A DNA stretch of 52,304 bases from assembly GCF_000297395.2 (NCBI RefSeq), contig NZ_HF570108.1, forward strand, positions 5,327,296 through 5,379,599. Direction: 5' to 3'. The notes beneath the pieces were generated by a model. The model saw only the letters and a list, made by a program, of their open reading frames with translations, searched no databases and was not told the origin of the DNA. Every line of letters starts with the position of its first letter. Positions within the stretch are counted from its first letter, which is position 1. Position numbers and translations under genes: made by a program. This DNA comes from Micromonospora lupini str. Lupac 08 (lineage in GTDB: Bacteria; Actinomycetota; Actinomycetes; Mycobacteriales; Micromonosporaceae). Shown here in pieces: positions 33,313 to 40,862 of this stretch.

Positions 33313-34800
33313 ATGGCGCGGATCGTGGTCGTCGGCGCCGGGGTGGGTGGCCTCGCCACCGCCGCCCGGCTGGCCGCAACCGGGCACCAGGTGACCGTCT
33401 TCGAGGCCGCCGACACGGTCGGCGGCAAGCTCGGCCGGTACGTGCACGACACCCCGGCCGGGTCGTTCCACTTCGACACCGGGCCGAGCCTGCTCACCCT
33501 GCCGCAGGTCTTCCACGACCTGTTCGAGGCGACCGGGGCGAAGCTCGACGAGTACCTGGACCTGACGCCGCTGGACCCGATCGTCCGGCACGTCTTTCCC
33601 GGCGGTGGCCCGGCACTGGATTCGTGCGCCGACCCGGCGGAGTTCGCCGCCCGGATCGGGGCCGCCCTCGGCGACCGGGCGGCGGCCGACTGGCAGCGAC
33701 TGTGGGGCCGCGCCGAACGGGTGTGGCGGGCCTCCGAGCGGGACATCCTGCGCCGTACCGTCGACTCCCCCCGCGACCTCGCGTCGCTGGCCTGGCGCAT
33801 CGGCGACCTGGCCGCCATCGCCCCGGGCCGCACCCTGCGCGGCCTGGGCCGCCGGCACCTGTCCGACCCGCGGCTGCGGATGCTGCTGGACCGGTACGCC
33901 ACCTACACCGGCGCCGACCCGCGCCGGGCGCCGGCGGCGCTGGTCGCGGTCCCGTACGCCGAACTGACCTACGGCGGGTGGTACCTGCGCGGCGGGCTGG
34001 GCACGCTCGCCGACGCGCTGCTGACCCGCTGCCTGGACCTCGGCGTGGTCGTGCAGACCGGCACCGCGGTGACCCGGATCGACGCGGCGGGCGGGCGGGT
34101 GCACGGGGTACGCCTCGCCGGCGTCACCGCGCCGGTGCCCGCCGACGTGGTGGTGGCAAACGTCGACGCGCTCACCGTCTACCGCGACCTGCTGCCGCAC
34201 GCGCGCCGGCTGGCCGGCCTGACCGATCGCAGCCTGGCCGGTTTCGTGCTGCTGCTCGGCGTCTCCGGCAGCACCGGCCTGGCGCACCACAACGTCTTCT
34301 TCCCGCGCGACTACGACGCGGAGTTCGACGCGGTCTTCGGCGACCCGGGACGGGGCGTACGGGCCCGACCGGCGGCCGACCCGACGGTGTTCGTCACGGT
34401 GGCCGACGACCCGATGGTCCGCCCGGCCGGGCACGAGGCGTGGTTCGTGCTGGTCAACGCCGCCCGGCAGGGCACCGCCGGTGGCGCGGTCGACTGGCGA
34501 CGCCCGGGGCTGGCCGACGCGTACGCCGACCGGATCCTGGACGTCCTGGCCGAACGCGGCGTCGACGTGCGGGACCGGCTGCTGTTCCGCGAGGTGCGCA
34601 CCCCGGCCGACCTGGACGCGGCGACCGGGACGCCGGGCGGCGCGATCTACGGCACCGCCGGTGGGCTGCTGCGCCCGGCCAACCGGGGCCCGGCGCACGG
34701 GTTGTGGCTGGTGGGCGGCTCCAGCCACCCCGGCGGCGGCCTGCCCATGGTGACCCTCTCCGCGCAGATCGTCGCCGACGAGATCGGCCCCGCCTGGTAG
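33313..34800 (+). CDS. crtD: Carotenoid 3',4'-desaturase / phytoene desaturase-family oxidoreductase (CrtD-like)
   Basis: 495 residues. FAD-binding motif VVVGAGVGGLATAARLAATGH at the N-terminus (Rossmann) followed by VGGKLGRY, FDTGPSLLTLP and the C-terminal GLWLVGGSSHPGGGLPMVTLSAQIVADEI, the classic phytoene desaturase ending. Sequence alone does not separate CrtI from CrtD; the CruF and CruG neighbours favour CrtD, which desaturates the 3',4' bond. GGAGGG 6 bases ahead of the ATG supports the start. It is the last gene of the operon. The short spacer 34801-34860 has a 16-bp near-repeat (CAGCCGACCGGAG). Confidence 0.85.
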   Translation: MARIVVVGAGVGGLATAARLAATGHQVTVFEAADTVGGKLGRYVHDTPAGSFHFDTGPSLLTLPQVFHDLFEATGAKLDEYLDLTPLDPIVRHVFPGGGPALDSCADPAEFAARIGAALGDRAAADWQRLWGRAERVWRASERDILRRTVDSPRDLASLAWRIGDLAAIAPGRTLRGLGRRHLSDPRLRMLLDRYATYTGADPRRAPAALVAVPYAELTYGGWYLRGGLGTLADALLTRCLDLGVVVQTGTAVTRIDAAGGRVHGVRLAGVTAPVPADVVVANVDALTVYRDLLPHARRLAGLTDRSLAGFVLLLGVSGSTGLAHHNVFFPRDYDAEFDAVFGDPGRGVRARPAADPTVFVTVADDPMVRPAGHEAWFVLVNAARQGTAGGAVDWRRPGLADAYADRILDVLAERGVDVRDRLLFREVRTPADLDAATGTPGGAIYGTAGGLLRPANRGPAHGLWLVGGSSHPGGGLPMVTLSAQIVADEIGPAW

Positions 34801-34860
34801 GCCCGACCACTCAGCCGGCGGGTCGCTCAGCCGACCGGAGCGCCCAGCCGACCGGAGGGC

Positions 34861-35574
34861 TCAGCCGGCGTCGAGCAGGGCGCGGCGGACGGTGGAGAGC
34901 AGTTGCCCCAGCCCGAAGCCGGCCAGCAGCACCCACACCGCGGTCGCCATGGTGATGGTGCCGGCGGCCAGGTCCGGTTCGATCAGACCGGCCAGCCCGG
35001 CGACCACCAGGCCCGCCAGCGCGACCGAGACCCGGGTGGGTCGTTCGCCGACGGTCACCGCGCCGATGTCGCGCATCCCGGCGGACACCGCGCGGGCCCG
35101 GACGTACTCGTGCAGCCAGGACAGCGCGCCGCCCGCGACGACAAGCGCGCCCGGCGCGCCGACCAGCCAGAACGCCAGCAGCCACGCCACCTCGCCGAGC
35201 CGGTCGGCAAGCGAGTCGTAGACGTAGCCGAGTCGGGTGGTGCGACCGGTGGCGACCGCCACCGCGCCGTCCACGCTGTCGGCCACCGCGGCGAGCAGCA
35301 CGAACAACGCGCCGAGGAACGGGCCGTCGCCGGGCCGGGTCGCCAGCAACGGTACGCAGAAGCAGAGCAGCACCCCCGCCACGGTGACCGGGGTGGGGCC
35401 GACCCGCAGCCGGCCCAGCACATACCCGACGTGGTACGCGAACCGCAGCCAGGCGCGCACCACCGGCGCGGCGACCCGCGGGTCGAACCCGCCGTGCAAC
35501 CGCGCCCACGCCGTGGCGTACTGGTCCCAGTTCAGCTGTGTGCCCACCTGAGGATCAACCGTCGTGCCGGGCAT
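34861..35574 (-). CDS. CDP-alcohol phosphatidyltransferase family membrane protein
   Basis: 237 residues, about six spans. The signature D-x2-DG-x2-AR-x8-G-x3-D-x3-D appears as DSVDGAVAVATG...LGYVYDSLADR; the Arg after Ala is replaced by Val (AV), while all metal-binding Asp residues are kept. The family swaps CMP on CDP-linked lipids for an alcohol such as inositol phosphate or glycerol phosphate; the acceptor is unknown. It follows metF by 21 bases on the same strand. Confidence 0.85.
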   Translation of the reverse strand: MPGTTVDPQVGTQLNWDQYATAWARLHGGFDPRVAAPVVRAWLRFAYHVGYVLGRLRVGPTPVTVAGVLLCFCVPLLATRPGDGPFLGALFVLLAAVADSVDGAVAVATGRTTRLGYVYDSLADRLGEVAWLLAFWLVGAPGALVVAGGALSWLHEYVRARAVSAGMRDIGAVTVGERPTRVSVALAGLVVAGLAGLIEPDLAAGTITMATAVWVLLAGFGLGQLLSTVRRALLDAG

Positions 35575-35595
35575 CAGGTGTCGCAGACTCCGCGT

Positions 35596-36513
35596 TCACA
35601 CCCGCGCGCCGGCCTTGAGGTTCTGCCAGACCTCTCGGGTGGCGGTGGACCTGTTGAGGGTGATGAAGTGGATTCCCGGTACGCCCTCGTCCAGCAGTCG
35701 ACGGCACATGTCGCTGGCCTGTTCGATGCCGAGCCGGCGCACCGCCTCCGGGTCGTCGGCCACCCGCTCGAAGCGCGCCGCCAGCGCCGGCGGGAAGGGC
35801 GCCCCGGACAGCTGCACGGACCGCTCGATGGTGGCGATCTGGGTCACCGGCATCACCCCGGCCAGGATGGGGGTGTCGCAGCCGGCGGCGGCCACCCGGT
35901 CGCGCAGGCGCAGGTAGTCGTCGGCCTCGAAGAACATCTGTGTGATCGCGAACTCGGCGCCGGCCCGGCACTTGCGGACGAACTGCGCGGTGTCGCTCGC
36001 CACGTCGGGCGAGCGGGGATGCTTGTACGGGAAGGCCGCCACACCGACGCTGAAGTCACCGGAGTCGCGCACCAGCCGGACCAGGTCCTCGGCGTAGTCG
36101 ACGCCCTCGGGATGCCGGACCCACTCGCCGCCCGGGTTGCCCGGCGGGTCACCGCGCACGGCAAGCACGTTGCGCACCCCGACACCGGCGAGTCGGCCGA
36201 TCACGTGCCGCAGCTCGGCCACGGAGTGGTTGACAGCGGTCAGGTGGGCCATCGGCAGCAGTGTGGTGTCGGTGGCGATCCGCTCGGTCACCGCCACCGT
36301 GGTGTCCCTCGTCGAACCGCCCGCGCCGTAGGTGATCGACACGAACGACGGGCGCAGCGACTCCAGCTCGCGGATCGCCTGCCAGAGCAGCCGCTCCCCC
36401 ACCTCCGTCTTGGGCGGGAAGAACTCGAACGAGAAGGTCGGCTGGCGGTCACGGATGAGCTCCCCGATCGCCGGCTGCGGATTGGGGAGTACCGAGGGAA
36501 GACCGAGCGCCAC
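35596..36513 (-). CDS. metF: Methylenetetrahydrofolate reductase
   Basis: 305 residues, normal length. Visible motifs: FSFEFFPPKTEVGERLLW, FVSITYGAGGSTRDTT, LRHVIGRLAGVGVRNVLAVRGDPPG and AITQMFFEADDYL. It reduces 5,10-methylene-THF to 5-methyl-THF for methionine synthesis using flavin. The GTG start lies 6 bases after TAGAGT, a leaderless-type -10. In mycobacteria the homologue Rv2172c also lies next to a prenyl synthase, Rv2175c and pknL, as here. Confidence 0.95.
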   Translation of the reverse strand: MALGLPSVLPNPQPAIGELIRDRQPTFSFEFFPPKTEVGERLLWQAIRELESLRPSFVSITYGAGGSTRDTTVAVTERIATDTTLLPMAHLTAVNHSVAELRHVIGRLAGVGVRNVLAVRGDPPGNPGGEWVRHPEGVDYAEDLVRLVRDSGDFSVGVAAFPYKHPRSPDVASDTAQFVRKCRAGAEFAITQMFFEADDYLRLRDRVAAAGCDTPILAGVMPVTQIATIERSVQLSGAPFPPALAARFERVADDPEAVRRLGIEQASDMCRRLLDEGVPGIHFITLNRSTATREVWQNLKAGARV

Positions 36514-36519
36514 GACCCG

Positions 36520-36525
36520 ACTCTA
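36520..36525 (-). promoter_or_regulatory. -10 box of metF (leaderless type)
   Basis: TAGAGT ends 6 bases before the metF GTG. No ribosome site is visible. Confidence 0.5.
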
Positions 36526-36727
36526 GCGGGCGGGGCCATCGACACCCAGGCGCTTCCCACCGGCGGGGAAGGCCGTCGTACCCCAGGGGTAGGAATGAGG
36601 GGCGCGGGAGGGGCGGTGGGGGCGGCCCGGGGGTCCGGCGCGGGGGTCACGCAGCCGAGAGGTGCACCGGTCCCGTCTGCTCGGACGGGTGGGGTGTCAC
36701 CGCGCCGACGCCCCGCCGGGAGGACCC

Positions 36728-37132
36728 ATGACCTCACCCCCACCGCCGACCCGCACCCCGCTCGGGCCGCTCCTGGTCCGGCTTCGGCTGGCCCGGGGTT
36801 GGAGCCAGCGGCGCACCGCCGCCGAGCTGTGCGCCGCCGCGGGCGTGCCGACGTTGAGCCGCCACGAGGTGTCCCGGTGGGAACGGCAGCGACGCGTGCC
36901 CGGCGGGTTCTGGCTCGGTTGGCTCGCCGTCGTGCTGGACGTGCCGCTGGTGGTGCTCGCCGAGGCCGCCGTGCACACCCGACGAACCCGCCCGACGGCA
37001 GCCGGCGGGCCGGGCCGGCGCGGGGTGGCGGGGGGTACGCGGCCGGCCGGCCGGGTCGGGCCCGGTCACGCCGGCGGGCGACCCGGCGGGACTTCGCGTG
37101 GCGGTGGAGCACGAGCCGGGGCGACCCGCTAG
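36728..37132 (+). CDS. Small XRE-type helix-turn-helix regulator
   Basis: 134 residues. The N-terminal 60 or so form a helix-turn-helix of the Cro/C1 class (LLVRLRLARGWSQRRTAAELC, LSRHEVSRWERQRRVPG). A Gly/Arg/Pro-rich, probably disordered tail (from about residue 85) follows. AGGA 4 bases before the ATG supports the start. Its last codon overlaps the -10 box of the prenyl synthase gene. Target genes are unknown; the prenyl synthase operon is the nearest candidate. Confidence 0.75.
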   Translation: MTSPPPPTRTPLGPLLVRLRLARGWSQRRTAAELCAAAGVPTLSRHEVSRWERQRRVPGGFWLGWLAVVLDVPLVVLAEAAVHTRRTRPTAAGGPGRRGVAGGTRPAGRVGPGHAGGRPGGTSRGGGARAGATR

Positions 37133-37135
37133 CGT
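37130..37135 (+). promoter_or_regulatory. -10 box of the prenyl synthase gene (leaderless type)
   Basis: TAGCGT ends 6 bases before GTG 37142. It overlaps the regulator's TAG stop codon. Confidence 0.45.
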
Positions 37136-37141
37136 CGGGGC

Positions 37142-38224
37142 GTGACCCACGCTGCTCCCGTGTCCCCCGTCGACCGTGCCGGCCTGCGGGAGCGGGTCGA
37201 CAAGGCCCTCACCGAGTTCCTGGCCGGCCAGCGCGCCCGGTTGACCCGGGTGGACGAAGCCCTCGTCCCGGTGGCGGAGGCGATCGAAGCCTTCGTGCTC
37301 GGCGGCGGCAAGCGCCTGCGCCCGGCGTTCGCGTACTGGGGGTTCCGGGGCGCCGGCGGGGTGGACGGCGACCAGGTCCTCACGGCCCTCGCGGCGCTGG
37401 AGTTCGTGCAGGCCAGCGCCTTGATCCATGACGACCTGATGGATCGTTCCGACACCCGGCGCGGTGAGCCGGCGGTGCACCGGCGGTTCGCCACCCGGCA
37501 CCGGGCGGCCGGCTGGGGCGGTGACCCGGACGGGTTCGGCGACGCCGCCGCGATCCTGCTCGGTGACCTGTGCCTGGTGTGGTCCGACGAGCTGCTGCAC
37601 TCCGCCGGCCTGGACCTGCGGGCGGTGGCCCGGGCCCGGCCGGTCTTCGACGAGATGCGCACCGAGGTCACCGTCGGGCAGTACCTCGACGTGCTGACCC
37701 AGGTCACCGGCGACACGTCGGTGGAACGGGCCAGCAAGGTCGCCCGGTACAAGTCGGCGAAGTACACCGTCGAGCGTCCGCTGCTGCTCGGCGCCGCGCT
37801 GGCCGACGCCGGGGAGGTCGTCCGGACGACCTACTCGGCGTACGGGTTGCCGTTGGGCGAGGCGTTCCAGCTCCGCGACGATGTGCTGGGGGTCTTCGGC
37901 GATCCGGCGCAGACCGGCAAGCCGGCCGGGGACGACCTGCGCGAGGGCAAGCGCACCTACCTGGTGGCGGCGGCCGTGGAGGCCACCGACGACGCGGGCC
38001 GGGACCTGCTGCTCAGCCGCCTCGGCGACCCGAACCTGGACGAGCAGGGCGTGGCCCGGCTCCGCGAGCTGATCCACGCGAGTGGTGCGCTGGCCCGCAC
38101 CGAGCAGCGGATCGTCACGCTCACCGACACCGCGCTGGCCGCGCTGGCCGCCGTCGACCTCGACACCGAGGCCCGCCAGGCCCTGGTGGACCTGGCCATA
38201 GCGGCGACCCGCCGAGCCGACTAA
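37142..38224 (+). CDS. idsA: Trans-isoprenyl diphosphate synthase (IdsA/GGPP synthase type)
   Basis: 360 residues. First aspartate-rich motif DDLMD at 97-101 and second DDVLG starting at 246, with GGGKRLRPAFAYWGF near the N-terminus, VGQYLDVL and the usual KSAKYTVERPLLLGAALA. It condenses IPP with an allylic diphosphate; homologue Rv2173 (idsA2) sits in the same neighbourhood in M. tuberculosis. Chain length cannot be read with confidence; GGPP is plausible and could feed the carotenoid module 2.3 kb away. A family-B inverted repeat follows. Confidence 0.93.
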   Translation: MTHAAPVSPVDRAGLRERVDKALTEFLAGQRARLTRVDEALVPVAEAIEAFVLGGGKRLRPAFAYWGFRGAGGVDGDQVLTALAALEFVQASALIHDDLMDRSDTRRGEPAVHRRFATRHRAAGWGGDPDGFGDAAAILLGDLCLVWSDELLHSAGLDLRAVARARPVFDEMRTEVTVGQYLDVLTQVTGDTSVERASKVARYKSAKYTVERPLLLGAALADAGEVVRTTYSAYGLPLGEAFQLRDDVLGVFGDPAQTGKPAGDDLREGKRTYLVAAAVEATDDAGRDLLLSRLGDPNLDEQGVARLRELIHASGALARTEQRIVTLTDTALAALAAVDLDTEARQALVDLAIAATRRAD

Positions 38225-38252
38225 CCCGGCTCCCCTCCCCCGCCGTCCTGGG

Positions 38253-38309
38253 TGATCATGAGGTTAGCGGCGTTCGCCTCGGCGTGTCGCGCCGCCAACC
38301 TCATGATCA
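38253..38309. repeat. Long inverted repeat, family B copy 2
   Basis: 20-bp arms (38253-38272 and 38290-38309) and a 17-base loop. TGATCATGAGGTT pairs perfectly, one A-C mismatch follows at position 14, then 6 more pairs. It separates the convergent prenyl synthase and Rv2175c-like genes. Confidence 0.75.
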
Positions 38310-38328
38310 ACGCGGGAGGGGTAGGGGG

Positions 38329-38718
38329 TCAGAAGCCTAGGGCTTGGGCTCGACGTTTGACCTCGCGGGCCTGGTCGCCGGAGAGGGCGGCGGCGGGGGT
38401 GTTGCCGGGGAGCGTCTCGTCCGGCTCGTAGAGCCAGCGCAGCGCCGCCTCGTCGTCGTAGCCGTTGTCGGCGAGCAGGTTGAGCACGCCGGGCAGGTGC
38501 TTGAGAACGACGTCGTTGGCCACCAGGTCCGCGGGTATCCGGCGGATGCCGTCGCGGCGGACCGCCAACAGCTCCCGGTCGCGGATCATCTGGTGCACCT
38601 TGCTGATCGACACGTCGAGCCGCTCGGCGACGTCGGGCAGGGCGAGCCAGCCCGCCGGGTCGGTGGGGCCGGCGAGCTCGGGGCCGGGTACGGCCTGGTC
38701 GGGTACGGATTCGGTCAC
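38329..38718 (-). CDS. Rv2175c-family DNA-binding protein
   Basis: 129 residues from GTG 38718. It contains a winged helix-turn-helix (WLALPDVAERLDVSISKVHQMIRDRELLAVRRDGIRRIPADLVAN) followed by VLKHLPGVLNLLADNGYDDEAALRWLYEPDETLPGNTPAAAL and ends VKRRAQALGF. In M. tuberculosis Rv2175c is a DNA-binding substrate of kinase PknL, encoded next door; here too the kinase gene diverges from this gene (155-base gap). Phosphorylation control is therefore plausible. The Thr-rich N-terminal phosphoacceptor of the mycobacterial protein is not clearly present. Confidence 0.88.
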   Translation of the reverse strand: MTESVPDQAVPGPELAGPTDPAGWLALPDVAERLDVSISKVHQMIRDRELLAVRRDGIRRIPADLVANDVVLKHLPGVLNLLADNGYDDEAALRWLYEPDETLPGNTPAAALSGDQAREVKRRAQALGF

Positions 38719-38835
38719 CCGATCACCCTGCCACGCCGCCACCGGCGAGGGCCACCGGCACCCCGCACGACCGCTCCGGGTGGGGCGGCGATCACGACGG
38801 GACGGACCGGTACGCCCCCGCGCTGTAGCATCCTG

Positions 38836-38865
38836 TTCAACTCTCACCTCCTGGACACATAGACT
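38836..38865 (+). promoter_or_regulatory. Promoter of the PASTA kinase gene
   Basis: TTCAAC (38836-38841) and TAGACT (38860-38865) with an 18-bp spacer; the -10 ends 8 bases before the ATG at 38874, so the transcript is probably leaderless or nearly so. Confidence 0.6.
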
Positions 38866-38873
38866 CCCTGCCG

Positions 38874-40862
38874 ATGGACACACAGGTCGCCGACACGTTG
38901 CTGGGCTCGCTGATCGACGGGCGCTACCGCATTCGCGGTCGCGTGGCCCGTGGCGGCATGGCGACCGTGTACACCGCCACCGACGAACGCCTCGAGCGCA
39001 CCGTCGCAGTCAAGATCATTCACCCGACCCAGGCGCCCGAGGCGCGGGCCCGGATCGCCAACTTCGTGGCCCGGTTCACCGACGAGGCGAAGACCATCGC
39101 CCGGCTGACCCACCCGAACGTGGTCGCGGTCTACGACCAGGGCACCCACGCCGGCCTGCCGTACCTGGTGATGGAGTACGTGCGCGGCCGCACGCTGCGC
39201 GACGTGCTGGCCGAGCGACGCCGGCTCAACCCGGACGAGGTGCTGGCCATCGCCGAGCAGATGCTCGCCGCGATCGCCGCCGCGCACCGGGCCGGCCTCG
39301 TGCACCGCGACGTCAAACCGGAGAACGTCCTGGTCGCCGAGGCACCCACCGGCGGGGTCGCCAACCTGGTGGACAGCGTCGTCAAGGTGGCCGACTTCGG
39401 GTTGGCCCGCGCGGTCGAGGCCAGCGCCGACGACGAGCAGGGCAACCAACTGATGGCCACCGTGGCGTACGTCGCCCCGGAGCTGGTCACCGAGGGTCGG
39501 GCCGACCCGCGCACCGACGTCTACTCCGCCGGCATCGTGCTGTTCGAGATGCTGACCGGTCGGGTGCCGTACGACGGGGACCGTCCGGTGGACGTGGCCT
39601 GGCAGCACGTCGACCGGGACGTGCCGGCGCCCTCGACGCTGGTGCCCGGCCTGCCGCCGGCGCTCGACGGCCTGGTGCAGCGCGCCACCCGGCGTGATCC
39701 CGCCGCCCGGCCCGCCGACGCCGGAGCGCTGCTGGCCGAGGTCCAGGTCGCCCGGGACCGCCTGGGTGACGTCAACAGCACCAGCACCGCCGTGCTGCGC
39801 CGGGTGACGGACGAGCCGCCGGTCTCCCAGCCGACGATGATGGTCGCCACGGTCCGTCCGGCCGAACGGCCGACCTGGGCCCGGCTGCCCGAGGGCGGCA
39901 GCCAGGGAACGGGCCGGCGACGGGCCGCACCGGAGCCGGACGAGGGCCTGGGTGCCCGGCTTGCCGCGCTGCGCAGCGCCGTGATGGGCAACCCGCGCGG
40001 CCGGTTGGCCGTCGCCGCCGTGGTGGTGACGCTGGGCCTGGTGGCGGCGCTGGGCGGCTGGTGGTTCGGTGTCGGCCGCTACACGTCCGCCCCGCAGCTG
40101 GTCAGCCTGAGCAAGGCCGACGCGCAGGCCCAGGCCGACCGCGCCGGCCTCATCCTGGCGTACGGGGAGCCGCGCTACGACGAGAAGGCGCCGAAGGACA
40201 GCGTCCTCGGGCAGGACCCGGCGTCGGCCAGCAAGATCGTCAAGGGCGGCACGATCACCCTGACCCTCTCGCTGGGTCCGGAGCGCTTCCCGGTGCCGGA
40301 CGTGATCGGCAAGGAGTACGAGCTGGCCGAGGCCGATCTGGTCAACCTGAAACTGGTGGCGGCCAAGGGCACCTCCCGCTACGACGACACCCTGCCGGCC
40401 GGCGTCGTCCTGGACAGCTCCCCGAAGGTGGGCGCCGAGGTCAAGCCGGGCACGAAGATCACCCTCATCCTGAGCCGCGGCCGGGCGCCGGTGTCGGTGC
40501 CGAACCTGGTCGGCAAGAGCCTGACCCAGGCCCGCACCATCCTCGCCCAGCTCAACCTGAAGCCGGTGGAGACCTACAAGGACTCCGACAAGCCCAAGGA
40601 CGAGATCCTCGGCCAGAGCCCGGCCGACGGGGCGGGCGTGGAGAAGGGCACCGAGGTCAAGCTGGACGTCAGCAAGGGTCCGCCGCTGGTCGTGGTGCCC
40701 CGCGTGATCGACCTGCCCTGTCAGCAGGCCAAGCAGGTGCTGGAGAGCCAGGGCTTCCCGGTGACGGTCGCGCTCAACCCGAACGCGGTGGCCCGGATCC
40801 AGGCCCCCGGCGAGAATTCGCAGGTGCCGCCGGGCACCCCGGTCGTCATCACGTGCTTCTGA
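38874..40862 (+). CDS. pknL: PknL-like Ser/Thr protein kinase with four PASTA domains
   Basis: 662 residues. Cytoplasmic kinase: glycine loop RVARGGMATVY, AVKIIH lysine, catalytic HRDVKPEN (H144-R145-D146) and DFG at 174-176. A long juxtamembrane linker, one membrane span at about 376-399 and four extracellular PASTA repeats starting near 403, 471, 539 and 605 follow; the last carries a Cys pair. PASTA domains sense muropeptides or lipid II. The M. tuberculosis PknL lacks PASTA domains, while this one has them, as in corynebacteria. The gene order metF-idsA-Rv2175c-kinase-aroG supports the PknL assignment. It overlaps the next gene by one base. Confidence 0.92.
   Translation: MDTQVADTLLGSLIDGRYRIRGRVARGGMATVYTATDERLERTVAVKIIHPTQAPEARARIANFVARFTDEAKTIARLTHPNVVAVYDQGTHAGLPYLVMEYVRGRTLRDVLAERRRLNPDEVLAIAEQMLAAIAAAHRAGLVHRDVKPENVLVAEAPTGGVANLVDSVVKVADFGLARAVEASADDEQGNQLMATVAYVAPELVTEGRADPRTDVYSAGIVLFEMLTGRVPYDGDRPVDVAWQHVDRDVPAPSTLVPGLPPALDGLVQRATRRDPAARPADAGALLAEVQVARDRLGDVNSTSTAVLRRVTDEPPVSQPTMMVATVRPAERPTWARLPEGGSQGTGRRRAAPEPDEGLGARLAALRSAVMGNPRGRLAVAAVVVTLGLVAALGGWWFGVGRYTSAPQLVSLSKADAQAQADRAGLILAYGEPRYDEKAPKDSVLGQDPASASKIVKGGTITLTLSLGPERFPVPDVIGKEYELAEADLVNLKLVAAKGTSRYDDTLPAGVVLDSSPKVGAEVKPGTKITLILSRGRAPVSVPNLVGKSLTQARTILAQLNLKPVETYKDSDKPKDEILGQSPADGAGVEKGTEVKLDVSKGPPLVVVPRVIDLPCQQAKQVLESQGFPVTVALNPNAVARIQAPGENSQVPPGTPVVITCF

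Noticed and set aside
38836..38865. LexA box near pknL or dinB
   Set aside because: No TCGAAC-N4-GTTCGA-like palindrome was found at these promoters.
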